A stretch of 64,000 bases of DNA from NCBI RefSeq assembly GCF_001887355.1, contig NZ_MPIN01000011.1, forward strand, positions 1 to 64,000, written 5' to 3'. A program made the translations under genes and the position numbers. The notes under the pieces were generated by a model, which was not told the DNA's origin, did no database searches, and saw only the letters and a list, made by a program, of their open reading frames with translations. Within the stretch, counting starts at the first letter, position 1, and each line of letters opens with the position of its first letter. Origin of the DNA: Cystobacter ferrugineus. Its GTDB lineage: Bacteria; Myxococcota; Myxococcia; Myxococcales; Myxococcaceae. Of this stretch, positions 1 through 6,518 are shown piece by piece.

Positions 1-137
1 GAGGGGAGCTTCCCCTCCTTCACGTACTTGCGTGCCGTCTTGCGGTCCATCCCCGCCCGGGCCGACGCCAGCCCGAGGCGACCGTGCTTCGCCATCTCTT
101 CCATCAGCTTCCTCACCTGGGCATCCGTCGTCCTCAC
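1..137 (-). CDS. istA: IS21 transposase IstA, N-terminal fragment (runs off window)
   Basis: Reading from a GTG at 137 towards base 1 gives about 45 residues without a stop. They include KHGRLGLASARAGMDRKTAR and then KYVKEGKLP, which is the N-terminal helix-turn-helix typical of IS21 IstA proteins (the AGMDRKTARKY pattern). IstA is the transposase that binds the repeated end sequences and works with the AAA+ helper IstB. The frame is open to the window edge, so the fragment is cut by the window and is not visibly damaged. No ATG in frame was found upstream, so GTG is the likely start. Confidence 0.7.
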   Translation of the reverse strand, partial: MRTTDAQVRKLMEEMAKHGRLGLASARAGMDRKTARKYVKEGKLP

Positions 138-194
138 CCGCCCATCCGAACCTCGGAAGTCACCGGGTTTCTACCGACGGCTGCCGTCACTCTG

Positions 195-238
195 GATGGG
201 GAGGTGTAGTTGTCGTTGATGGGGAGGTGTAGTTGTCG
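195..238. repeat. Two tandem 21-bp direct repeats at the IS21 end
   Basis: An identical 21-bp unit starting GATGGGGAGG and ending TAGTTGTCG occurs at 195-215 and again at 218-238, giving a 23-bp period. It sits between the istA start and the outer end of the element, where IS21-type elements carry their repeated transposase binding sites. Confidence 0.8.
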
Positions 239-542
239 CTGAGCAGGCGTTGGTGCGACGGGGACGGTGCTTCAACTCCGGGCATCTTCACCGCCCGTGC
301 CGCATCACCGCCCGCTGGTGCTCGGCCAGCCCGATCAAGAGGCCGCTGCCACCCGGAGGGTGAGCGGTGAGGCGGCCAGCTCCTTCACGGCACCCAGCAT
401 CGTCTTCACCTCCCTTCTCCAGGTACTCCAGGCGTCAACTCCCCTGACACAGGGGGGGCGACGCTGCGCAGCAAGGGGCGCCAGTTCTGGTTGAAGTGTG
501 CGTCTGGACGTTGAAACGGCCCGCCGCTTGCGGGCCTAACAG

Positions 543-671
543 TGCGGCACCGAGGTGGCGGCCCTCTTCTACTCCCTGATGAGACGGCCCGCCTACACGG
601 TGAGGATCCGGGGCTCTGCCTGCCTGCGTGCCACGCTCGCCGCCATCGAGAATCCCGGCCCGGAGGGATAG
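543..671 (+). pseudogene. IS66-family transposase, C-terminal remnant with frameshifts
   Basis: The plus strand encodes CGTEVAALFYSL, which matches the IS66 transposase C-terminal pattern (G-x-E-x-A-A-x-x-Y-S/T-L). A shift of frame follows, with ETARLHGEDPG readable in another frame, and then a return to the first frame for LRATLAAIENPGPEG and a TAG stop at 669-671. In working IS66 transposases these three pieces are continuous (ETA-LNG-P-YLR). Compensating frameshifts and the absence of the rest of the gene show that it is dead. No orfA/orfB partners or terminal repeats were found nearby. Confidence 0.6.
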
Positions 672-853
672 CCCCGTGCTGTCCAGCCGCAGCGCAGCGA
701 GCCGTTACCGTTACGATGCAGCGCCTTTGGAATGCCCCGGCATGTGTGCTGACAGCTTGGCTGCCGACTGTAAGACCCTTGACCCACAACGTAGGCCTCT
801 GCCCGTCTGCCTGCTACTCGGGCATTCGTCAGCCTAGCCTCTCTAACCCCTTG

Positions 854-867
854 AAAGTACGTACTTT
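854..867. repeat. 14-bp perfect palindrome upstream of abiE operon
   Basis: AAAGTACGTACTTT at 854-867 is a perfect palindrome without spacer. It lies 127 bp before the abiEi start and 68 bp before the abiE operator. It may be a second protein-binding site or the edge of an old mobile element; the sequence alone does not decide. Confidence 0.45.
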
Positions 868-934
868 GAGCAGTCCCCTTTGGGCATCAGCTTGCCTCTT
901 AGGTGAACCTTGGGTCCAAATGAGGTTGCACCTT

Positions 935-960
935 GTCAGAAATCGACTTACGTTTCTGAC
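935..960. promoter_or_regulatory. Inverted-repeat operator of the abiE operon
   Basis: GTCAGAAA at 935-942 and TTTCTGAC at 953-960 are perfect 8-bp inverted arms with a 10-bp spacer, ending 33 bp before the abiEi start codon. AbiEi antitoxins of studied systems bind inverted repeats in their own promoter and repress the operon, so this is the expected place for such an operator. A weak promoter (TTGCAC at 926-931, TACGTT at 949-954, 17-bp spacing) would be covered by the repeat; that promoter is only a suggestion. Confidence 0.6.
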
Positions 961-993
961 GGAGGTTACCCTATTCTGATGGAGGTTCCCCAA

Positions 994-1587
994 ATGGCGA
1001 CCCTTGCCGAATCCATCATGAAGGAGGCATCGAAGCGTGCCGAAGGCACGCCTTTGCTTGCGAAGGAGTTCCTCCACCTTGGAAGCCGGGCCGCTGTCGA
1101 CCAAGCGCTGTCGCGCCTCGCTCGGCAAGGGCGCCTGATGCGCGCGAGCCGGGGCGTTTACGTGCGCCCCGTCGAGACGAGGTTTGGCGTACGCCCACCC
1201 TCAGTTCCAAAGGTGGTCGAAGCGCTCGCGCAGTTGAAGGGCGAGCAATTGGCTCCGCACGGAGCTGCCACCGCCAACGCACTAGGCATGACGACGCAGG
1301 TGCCAGTTCGTACGGTGTACCTGACCTCAGGACGCAGTCGGCGCCTGCGGCTCGGTGCGCAGGAAGTCGAGCTGCGACATGCCCCTGCTTGGCAGTTGGC
1401 ACTACCGAATCAGACCGCAGGCCAAATCATCCGTGCCCTGGCATGGCTCGGCCCCAAGGAGGGGCGCGAACGGCTTTCATCCCTTGGAAAGAAGCTCTCG
1501 CCAAGTGAACTCCAGGAACTCGCCGCTGCACGCGCACAGCTTCCGGCGTGGATGGCTCAGCAGGTAGGGGCGTTCGTAAATGCCTGA
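994..1587 (+). CDS. abiEi: AbiEi-type antitoxin (type IV toxin-antitoxin system)
   Basis: This 197-residue protein is the antitoxin half of an AbiE system. Residues 1-60 form a winged helix-turn-helix with the usual pattern of this family (LAKEFLHLGSRAAVDQALSRL followed by RGRLMRASRGVYVRP is seen in pieces), and the remainder matches the DUF6088/AbiEi C-terminal region. AbiEi proteins counteract the AbiEii nucleotidyltransferase without direct binding and repress their own promoter. The ATG at 994 was chosen over in-frame starts at 910 and 979 because GGAGG at 981-985 sits 8 bp in front of it and because the operator at 935-960 must lie upstream. The gene overlaps abiEii by 8 bp, so the two are translationally coupled. 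Confidence 0.8.
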   Translation: MATLAESIMKEASKRAEGTPLLAKEFLHLGSRAAVDQALSRLARQGRLMRASRGVYVRPVETRFGVRPPSVPKVVEALAQLKGEQLAPHGAATANALGMTTQVPVRTVYLTSGRSRRLRLGAQEVELRHAPAWQLALPNQTAGQIIRALAWLGPKEGRERLSSLGKKLSPSELQELAAARAQLPAWMAQQVGAFVNA

Positions 1588-2605
1588 GGCATTCCTGCAG
1601 CTTGAGTCGCAAGACCGTCGGGATGCTCTTGAGGTCGTAGCAAATAAGTCTGTGCGCCCTGTCCACCTGCTTGAGAAGGACGTCTGGGTCGTCTGGGCCT
1701 TGAACGTGATGTTCTCCGCGCACCTTGGGCAGCATCTCGTCTTTAAGGGCGGGACCTCACTGTCTAAGGCCTACGGCGCCATCCGCCGCTTCTCTGAAGA
1801 TGTGGACCTCACCTATGACATTCGGACGATTGCTCCCGACTTGACAGGCGACCAGACGAATCCGCTGCCAAGCTCCGGAAGCCAACAGAAGAAGTGGACG
1901 AAGGAAATCAGGGAGCGTCTGAAGCAGTGGGTCGGGAACACGGCCTTGCACACTATCAGCGCGGCGATTAGCGCGGAGCGCGTGCCAGCGACGGTAGCAG
2001 TTAAGCCGGATGACCACTCTGCCATCCAGATTTCGTACCAGAGCGTCTCAGAAGGCTCGGGCTATGTTGGCCCTGTCGTGCTGCTGGAGTTTGGTGCGCG
2101 CTCAACGGGCGAGCCCTCCGAAGAGCGGTTGGTGCAGTGTGATGCAGCATCGTACTTGCCTGAGCTTGAGTTCCCTACGGCCAAACCCCGCGTCATGCGG
2201 GTCGAACGGACCTTCTGGGAGAAGGCAACCGCCATCCACGTGATGTGTTCGGGCGCCAAAATTCGAACGGACCGTTTCTCGCGGCACTGGTACGACTTGG
2301 TCCAACTCGACAAGACCGGACATGCTGCCTCAGCGCTAGCGGACAGGCCTCTCGCACTTCAAGTGGCTGAGCACAAGAGTTGGTTCTTCGAGGAGAAGGT
2401 GGACGGGAAGCCCATCGATTACAAGGCAACCGTCACTGGCGGGCTCCGGTTGGTGCCAGAGGGCGCTGTCCTAGAGGCGCTCAGGGATGACTACCAGAAG
2501 ATGGTCAACGATGGGCTTCTGCTCGACGCAGCCGAGCCCTTCGAAACGCTCCTTGAGCAGTGTCGCCAGCTCCAAGACCGCGCGAATGCTGCAGCCCAGA
2601 CCTAA
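1580..2605 (+). CDS. abiEii: AbiEii-type nucleotidyltransferase toxin
   Basis: This 341-residue protein is the toxin half. It has the DUF1814/AbiEii nucleotidyltransferase signature: a GGTSLSK motif at residues 57-63 followed by EDVDL with the metal-binding Asp74 and Asp76, then a VERTFWEKATAIH motif near residue 215 and a SRHWYDL motif near residue 235. AbiEii toxins are GTP-binding nucleotidyltransferases; related toxins of the family modify the 3' ends of tRNAs and stop growth, and the systems can give abortive phage resistance. All four family motifs are present, so the enzyme is probably active. Its ATG lies inside the end of abiEi (8-bp overlap). Location beside a tRNA and transposon remnants suggests horizontal gain. 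Confidence 0.85.
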   Translation: MPEAFLQLESQDRRDALEVVANKSVRPVHLLEKDVWVVWALNVMFSAHLGQHLVFKGGTSLSKAYGAIRRFSEDVDLTYDIRTIAPDLTGDQTNPLPSSGSQQKKWTKEIRERLKQWVGNTALHTISAAISAERVPATVAVKPDDHSAIQISYQSVSEGSGYVGPVVLLEFGARSTGEPSEERLVQCDAASYLPELEFPTAKPRVMRVERTFWEKATAIHVMCSGAKIRTDRFSRHWYDLVQLDKTGHAASALADRPLALQVAEHKSWFFEEKVDGKPIDYKATVTGGLRLVPEGAVLEALRDDYQKMVNDGLLLDAAEPFETLLEQCRQLQDRANAAAQT

Positions 2606-2960
2606 CGCGAGAAGTCCAGCCTAACAAAGAGGCGCGTGAGGAACCCTCACGGTCGCCCATTCCCAGGTAAGTTGGGTGATGTAAATCGCGTTTGGCGAAG
2701 CGCGGAGCCGCAGGCTTTTTCGCAGAGATAGCCAGCGCACCAATCGGCTGAAGATCCTGATGCCGGTGGTTCATTTCCGCCCTTTTAAACTGGATCTTGC
2801 CCATCGCGCCTCCTCGTTGGAGGTGAACTGAGAAAGAACGGTTCTTCACCGCAAGGTGGGGAGAACGTGCGGGGAGTTGTCCATATTTTGCCCATGAACT
2901 TCGCGGGCAAAAAGAAAGGGCGTCAGACCGAAGCCTGACGCCCTCGAACTCTTTACTCTG
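2606..2960. other. Gene-free stretch between abiEii and tRNA-Phe
   Basis: About 355 bases. A short hairpin (GTGAGG/CCTCAC near 2635-2650) follows abiEii and could act as its terminator, but no T-run follows. On the minus strand an ATG at 2805 is preceded by GGAGG and opens a frame beginning MGKIQFKRAEMNHRHQD; the product is not recognised and runs antisense into abiEii, so it is not called as a gene. The tRNA terminator at 2906-2943 fills the right end. Confidence 0.5.
2906..2943 (-). terminator. Rho-independent terminator of tRNA-Phe
   Basis: On the minus strand, GGGCGTCAG and CTGACGCCC form a perfect 9-bp stem around an 8-base loop, followed by a T-rich run (plus strand A-rich at 2909-2917). 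It lies 18 bp beyond the tRNA 3' end and is oriented to stop its transcription. Confidence 0.85.
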
Positions 2961-3033
2961 TGCCCAGGGGCGGAATCGAACCACCGACACGGGGATTTTC
3001 AGTCCCCTGCTCTACCAACTGAGCTACCTGGGC
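2961..3033 (-). tRNA. tRNA-Phe (anticodon GAA)
   Basis: The minus strand starts GCCCAGGTAGCTCAG and ends CCTGGGCA, pairing the 7-bp acceptor stem. The D-arm (GAGCTC), anticodon loop CTGAAAA within a GGGGA/TCCCC stem, and T-loop GGTTCGATTCC are all present, and the anticodon is GAA. The length is 73 nt without CCA; CCA is not encoded. The 3' end faces the abiE/IS region, the orientation in which integrating elements usually insert at tRNA genes, but no duplicated 3' end was found. Confidence 0.95.
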
Positions 3034-3213
3034 GTGCCTCGCGGCCGCGTGAAGCGAGGGGCGGTTTACGGGGACTCGGCCCTCACGTCAAGCGGCTTCT
3101 TCAACTCCCCTCTTCCTTCCCCCTCTTCTCCCTCGCCCCCCCTCCTTGCTTCTCCCTCCCCACCGCCCACACGCTTGCCTCCTCCCGCCCCCTCCACCCG
3201 GCAGGCCCCTCCC

Positions 3214-4107
3214 GTGAGCTGGCTCAACTACCACCACCTCCTCTACTTCTGGACCGTCGCCCGCTCCGGCTCCATCGCCAAGGCCAGCCAGGAGCTCCAC
3301 CTCGCCCAGCCCACCATCAGCGCCCAGCTCAAGCTCCTCGAGGAGTCGCTCGGTCACAAGCTCCTCGAGCGCCAGGGCCGCCGCCTCGTCCTCACCGACG
3401 TCGGCCGCACCGTCCTGCGCTACGCCGATGACATCTTCCGCCTCGGCAACGAGCTCAAGAACGCCATCCATGGCCTGCCCTCCGGCCAGCTCCGCGTCGC
3501 CGTCGGCGTCACCGACGTCGTCCCCAAGCTCGTCGCCGAGCGCCTCCTCCAACCCGCCTTCGACGCCTTCCCCAACATCCACATCACCTGCCGCGAAGGC
3601 TCCCTCCCCCAGCTCCTCGCCTCCCTCGCCCTGCACGAGCTCGACGTCGTCCTCGCCGACACCCCCTCCTCCGAGCCCGTCAGCATCCGCTCCTTCAACC
3701 ACCTGCTCGGCACCTGCGGCCTCTCCTTCTTCGCCGCCCCCCGCCTCGCCCACCTCGCGCGCGGCTTCCCCCGCTCGCTCGAGGGCGCTCCCCTCCTGCT
3801 CCCCTCCGAGGTCTCCTCCCTCCGGCGCGCCCTCACCGCCTGGTTCGACTCCCAGGACATCCACCCGCGCGTCGTCGGCGACTTCGACGACAGCGCCCTG
3901 CTCGAGGCCTTCGGGCAGCGCGGCCACGGCGTCTTCGCCGCCCCCTCCATCATCGAGGCCGAGGTCTGCCGCCAGTTCAATGTCTCCGTCCTCGGCCGCA
4001 CCGAGGACATCGAAACCGGCTTCTACGCCATCTCCGTCGAGCGCCGGCTGCGCCACCCCGCCGTCGTCGCCATCGCCGAGAGCGCTCGCGCCCAGCTCTT
4101 CGGCTGA
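3214..4107 (+). CDS. nhaR: LysR-family regulator of the NhaR type
   Basis: A 297-residue LysR-type transcription regulator. The N-terminus (SWLNYHHLLYFWTVA, then GSIAKASQELHLAQPTISAQ) is the distinctive NhaR winged helix, followed by the LysR effector-binding domain. NhaR in enteric bacteria activates the Na+/H+ antiporter gene nhaA in response to sodium; no antiporter gene is near here, so the target is unknown. The open frame extends 60 codons upstream, but that part is Pro/Ser-rich and unlike the family, and GTG at 3214 gives the standard NhaR start (SWLNYHHL). It is convergent with the amidohydrolase gene, 14 bp away. Confidence 0.8.
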   Translation: MSWLNYHHLLYFWTVARSGSIAKASQELHLAQPTISAQLKLLEESLGHKLLERQGRRLVLTDVGRTVLRYADDIFRLGNELKNAIHGLPSGQLRVAVGVTDVVPKLVAERLLQPAFDAFPNIHITCREGSLPQLLASLALHELDVVLADTPSSEPVSIRSFNHLLGTCGLSFFAAPRLAHLARGFPRSLEGAPLLLPSEVSSLRRALTAWFDSQDIHPRVVGDFDDSALLEAFGQRGHGVFAAPSIIEAEVCRQFNVSVLGRTEDIETGFYAISVERRLRHPAVVAIAESARAQLFG

Positions 4108-4121
4108 GCGCCCCCCCCGCG

Positions 4122-5816
4122 TCACGGCGCCCGGAACACCTCGCGGCCGTCCACCACCGTGGCCACCACCCGCGCGTCCACCAGCGCCCGCGGCGCGTCC
4201 TCCACCGGGTCCACCGACAGCGCCGTGAAGTCCGCCTCCATCCCCACCTTCAGCCGCCCCCGGCGCGCTTCCGCGAACGACGCCCACGCCGGCCCCACCG
4301 TGAAGCCCTCCAGCGCCTCCTCTCCCGTCAGCCGCTCCTCGGGCCTCCAGCCGCCCTCGGGCCGGCCCGCCGCGTCCTGGCGCGTCCTCGCCGCGTAGAG
4401 CCCCGCCAGCACGTCCGGGCTCTCGATGGGGAAGTCGCTGCCCAGCGCCAGCACCGCCCCCGCCTCCTTCAGGCTCTTCCACGCGTACGCGCCCTTCAGC
4501 CGCTCCGCCCCCAGCCGCGCCTCCGCCCACCCCATGTCGCTCGTCGCGTGCGTCGGCTGCACGCTCGCCACCAGCCCCGCCGCCCCCAGCTTCTGGATGT
4601 CCTCGGGCCGCAATATCTGCGCGTGCTCCACCCGGTGCCGCAGCCCCTGCGTCTTCGTCTCCGCCGCCTCGCGGATGAGCGTGTCCACCACCAGCGTGTT
4701 CGCCCGGTCTCCAATCGCGTGCACGCACACCTGGAAGCCCCGCTCCATGAAGGCCTCCGTACGCGCCGCCAGTTCCTCGGGCTCCATCAACAACAGCCCC
4801 GTCTCCCCCGGCGCGTCGCTGTAGGCCGTGTGCAGCGCCGCGCCCCGCGAGCCCAGCGCCCCGTCCAGCAGGAACTTCACCGACTTCATCTCCAGCATCC
4901 GCCCGCCATACGTCCCCAGCTCCAGGTACGTCCGCCGCGACTCCCCCTGCCCGTCCGCCATCGCGTACACCCGCACCGGCAGCCGCCCCGCCATGTCCCA
5001 GCGCTGAAGCAGCCGGAACGTGCGCAGGTCCATCCCCGCGTCGTGCACGCCCGTCAGCCCCACCTGGGCACACCGCTCCAGCGCCGCGGACAGCCGAGCC
5101 TCGAGCTGCTCGTCCGTGGGCGGCGGCACCCGGGGCACCACCAGCTCCATGGCGTTGTCCACCAGCACCCCCGTGGGCTCGCCCCGCTCGTCCCGGAGGA
5201 TTCGTCCCCCGGCCGGATCCGGCGTGTCCCGGGTGATGCCCGCGCGCCGCAGCGCCTCGCCGTTCACCCACGCCGCGTGGTGGTCCACCCGCGTGAGGTA
5301 CACCGGCGTCGTGGGGAAGCGCGCATCCAGCTCGGACCGGCCCGGGAACCCGCCCCCCGGCCACCCGTTCTGATCCCACCCCTTGCCGATGAGCCAGTCG
5401 CCCTGGAAGCTCGTGGCCGGTGCGTTGGCGAGCCGCCGCACCACCTCGTCCACCGAGCGCGCGCCCTCCAACCGGGCCACCGTCAGGCTCAGCCCCAGCC
5501 CCGCCAGGTGCGCGTGCGCGTCCACCAGCCCGGGCACCACCACGGCCCCGCCCAGGTCGACGACCCGCGCCCCCTCGCCCGCCGCCTCCAGCACCTCCCG
5601 CCTCGACCCCACCGCCACCAACTGCCCCCGGCGCACCGCCAGGGCCTCGGCCTCCGGCCGCTCCGCGTCCAACGTGCGGATGCGGCGTGCCACGTAGACT
5701 GTCGTCTCCACTCGCGCGTCCTCGGGTACCCGGCGCGCACAGCCTGCCCCCAGCGCGAACAAGGCCGCCCCCAAGAGGGCGAGCCGCGCCGCGCCTCGGG
5801 CCCGGGCACCATTCAT
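4122..5816 (-). CDS. Amidohydrolase-family lipoprotein (YtcJ-like)
   Basis: A metal-dependent hydrolase of the amidohydrolase_3/YtcJ family, about 564 residues. The N-terminus MNGARARG...LFALGAGC is a lipoprotein signal peptide with a lipobox, so the enzyme should sit on the envelope facing the periplasm. The metal-binding motif is DAHAHL near residue 99; further family motifs are HAIGDRA, HRVEHAQIL and GSDFPIESP, which supply the remaining His and Asp ligands. Members hydrolyse amide-type bonds in varied small molecules; the substrate cannot be read from sequence. The ATG at 5816 was chosen because it gives the correct signal peptide; the frame continues upstream without adding family sequence. 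It is divergent from the MerR gene. Confidence 0.8.
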   Translation of the reverse strand: MNGARARGAARLALLGAALFALGAGCARRVPEDARVETTVYVARRIRTLDAERPEAEALAVRRGQLVAVGSRREVLEAAGEGARVVDLGGAVVVPGLVDAHAHLAGLGLSLTVARLEGARSVDEVVRRLANAPATSFQGDWLIGKGWDQNGWPGGGFPGRSELDARFPTTPVYLTRVDHHAAWVNGEALRRAGITRDTPDPAGGRILRDERGEPTGVLVDNAMELVVPRVPPPTDEQLEARLSAALERCAQVGLTGVHDAGMDLRTFRLLQRWDMAGRLPVRVYAMADGQGESRRTYLELGTYGGRMLEMKSVKFLLDGALGSRGAALHTAYSDAPGETGLLLMEPEELAARTEAFMERGFQVCVHAIGDRANTLVVDTLIREAAETKTQGLRHRVEHAQILRPEDIQKLGAAGLVASVQPTHATSDMGWAEARLGAERLKGAYAWKSLKEAGAVLALGSDFPIESPDVLAGLYAARTRQDAAGRPEGGWRPEERLTGEEALEGFTVGPAWASFAEARRGRLKVGMEADFTALSVDPVEDAPRALVDARVVATVVDGREVFRAP

Positions 5817-5980
5817 GTTTTGGGATGACTCTCCCCGCATCGGCGGGCCTGCTCTCCCTGCGTGAAACAGCGCGGCGCACCGTAGTCCCGCGACCCCCGC
5901 CCCGCCCACCCTCCGCTGCCCCCTCGCTCCCCGAGCCACCTTCCCAGGCAACGTGACAGTGGCGACTCGCCAGCGGCTTC

Positions 5981-6009
5981 TTGACACTTCATGTGTCGAG
6001 TTCTACTGT
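5981..6009 (+). promoter_or_regulatory. Sigma70-like promoter with internal operator palindrome (MerR gene)
   Basis: TTGACA at 5981-5986 and TACTGT at 6004-6009 are separated by 17 bp. GACAC-TTCAT-GTGTC (5983-5997) is an inverted repeat between and over the -35 box, and a second pair, TGACAGT (5954-5960) and ACTGTCA (6005-6011), flanks the promoter. MerR-family proteins commonly bind such sites in the promoter spacer, so autoregulation is likely. The predicted transcription start near 6016 would fall at the start codon. Confidence 0.6.
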
Positions 6010-6010
6010 C

Positions 6011-6514
6011 ATGTTCGTGAGTCAGGCGAAAACATCCCGGGAGTGGAAGCTCTCGGAGCTGGCCGAGGCGGTGGGGGTGACCCCGAGGACCGTGCGCTAC
6101 TACGTGCAACGGGGTCTGCTGCCCGCTCCGCCCTTCAAGGGTCCCGACACCGTCTATGGCGAGGAGCACCTGCTGCGCCTCAAGGCCATCCGCGTCCTCC
6201 AGGCCCGCTTCCTCCCGCTCGATGCCATCCAGGTGGAGCTGGCGCGGCTCACCCCCGAGGCCCTCCAGGCGCTCGCCGAGGCCGAGCCGTCCGCACCGCC
6301 CGCCGCGTCGCCCTCCGTGCCATCCCCGGCGGGGCCTGGGCCGGCCCCCGCTTCCCCGCCCGAATCGGCCTCCCCTTCCGCCGCCCCGACGAGCTGGCGA
6401 CGATGGGAGCTGGCACCGGGACTCGAGCTGCACCTCGCCGACACGGCGGATGCGAAGACCCGGGCGCTCGCGGAGCACCTGCGCGCCCTCCTCCAGAAGT
6501 CCCAGGAAAGGTAG
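6011..6514 (+). CDS. MerR-family transcription regulator
   Basis: A 167-residue protein with an N-terminal MerR winged helix (WKLSELAEAVGVTPRTVRYY, then VQRGLLPAPPFKGPDTVY), a dimerisation helix and a Pro/Ala/Ser-rich linker of about 45 residues before a short C-terminal domain. No cluster of metal-binding cysteines is present, so metal sensing is unlikely. It is followed after 4 bp by the VIT-vWA gene and is presumably its regulator. Start choice is uncertain: ATG 6011 lies upstream of the predicted transcription start, while GTG 6017 would coincide with it and give a leaderless mRNA. Confidence 0.8.
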   Translation: MFVSQAKTSREWKLSELAEAVGVTPRTVRYYVQRGLLPAPPFKGPDTVYGEEHLLRLKAIRVLQARFLPLDAIQVELARLTPEALQALAEAEPSAPPAASPSVPSPAGPGPAPASPPESASPSAAPTSWRRWELAPGLELHLADTADAKTRALAEHLRALLQKSQER

Positions 6515-6518
6515 AGCC

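Larger units (their letters stand above)
1..245 (-). mobile_element. IS21-family insertion sequence, 5' end only (cut by window edge)
   Basis: The left 245 bases look like the 5' end of an IS21-family element lying on the minus strand. They contain the start of an IstA-type transposase (137 down to 1), two tandem copies of a 21-bp repeat in front of it (195-238), and a possible terminus where the plus strand ends in CA at 244-245. Multiple short repeats at the ends and a TG...CA terminus are known traits of IS21 elements. The rest of the element, including istB, lies outside the window, so it is not possible to say whether the copy is intact. The exact outer boundary is an inference. Confidence 0.65.
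246..993. other. Decayed accessory DNA between IS21 end and abiE operon
   Basis: About 750 bases without an intact gene. The stretch 543-671 is an IS66 transposase remnant (listed separately). The 854-867 palindrome and the 935-960 inverted repeat are listed separately. In 246-542 and 672-853 no coding signal could be recognised: short open frames exist on both strands but have no ribosome-binding site or familiar motif. The composition is less extreme in GC than the core genes downstream, consistent with acquired and eroding DNA. Confidence 0.5.

Noticed and set aside
2505-2990. Minus-strand frame with a GGAGG-preceded ATG at 2805
   Set aside because: The frame runs antisense into abiEii and through the tRNA terminator, and the peptide matches nothing recognised.
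2961-3033. Attachment-site duplication of the tRNA-Phe end
   Set aside because: No repeat of the tRNA 3' end was found in positions 1-2950, so no att site is claimed.
3034-3213. N-terminal extension of NhaR (60 codons)
   Set aside because: Pro/Ser-rich, not found in the family, and the canonical start SWLNYHHL is at GTG 3214.
3088-5880. 930-residue open frame on the minus strand
   Set aside because: It is antisense to the nhaR gene and in another frame of the amidohydrolase gene; low-complexity Gly/Ala/Glu sequence from high-GC third positions, no family motifs.
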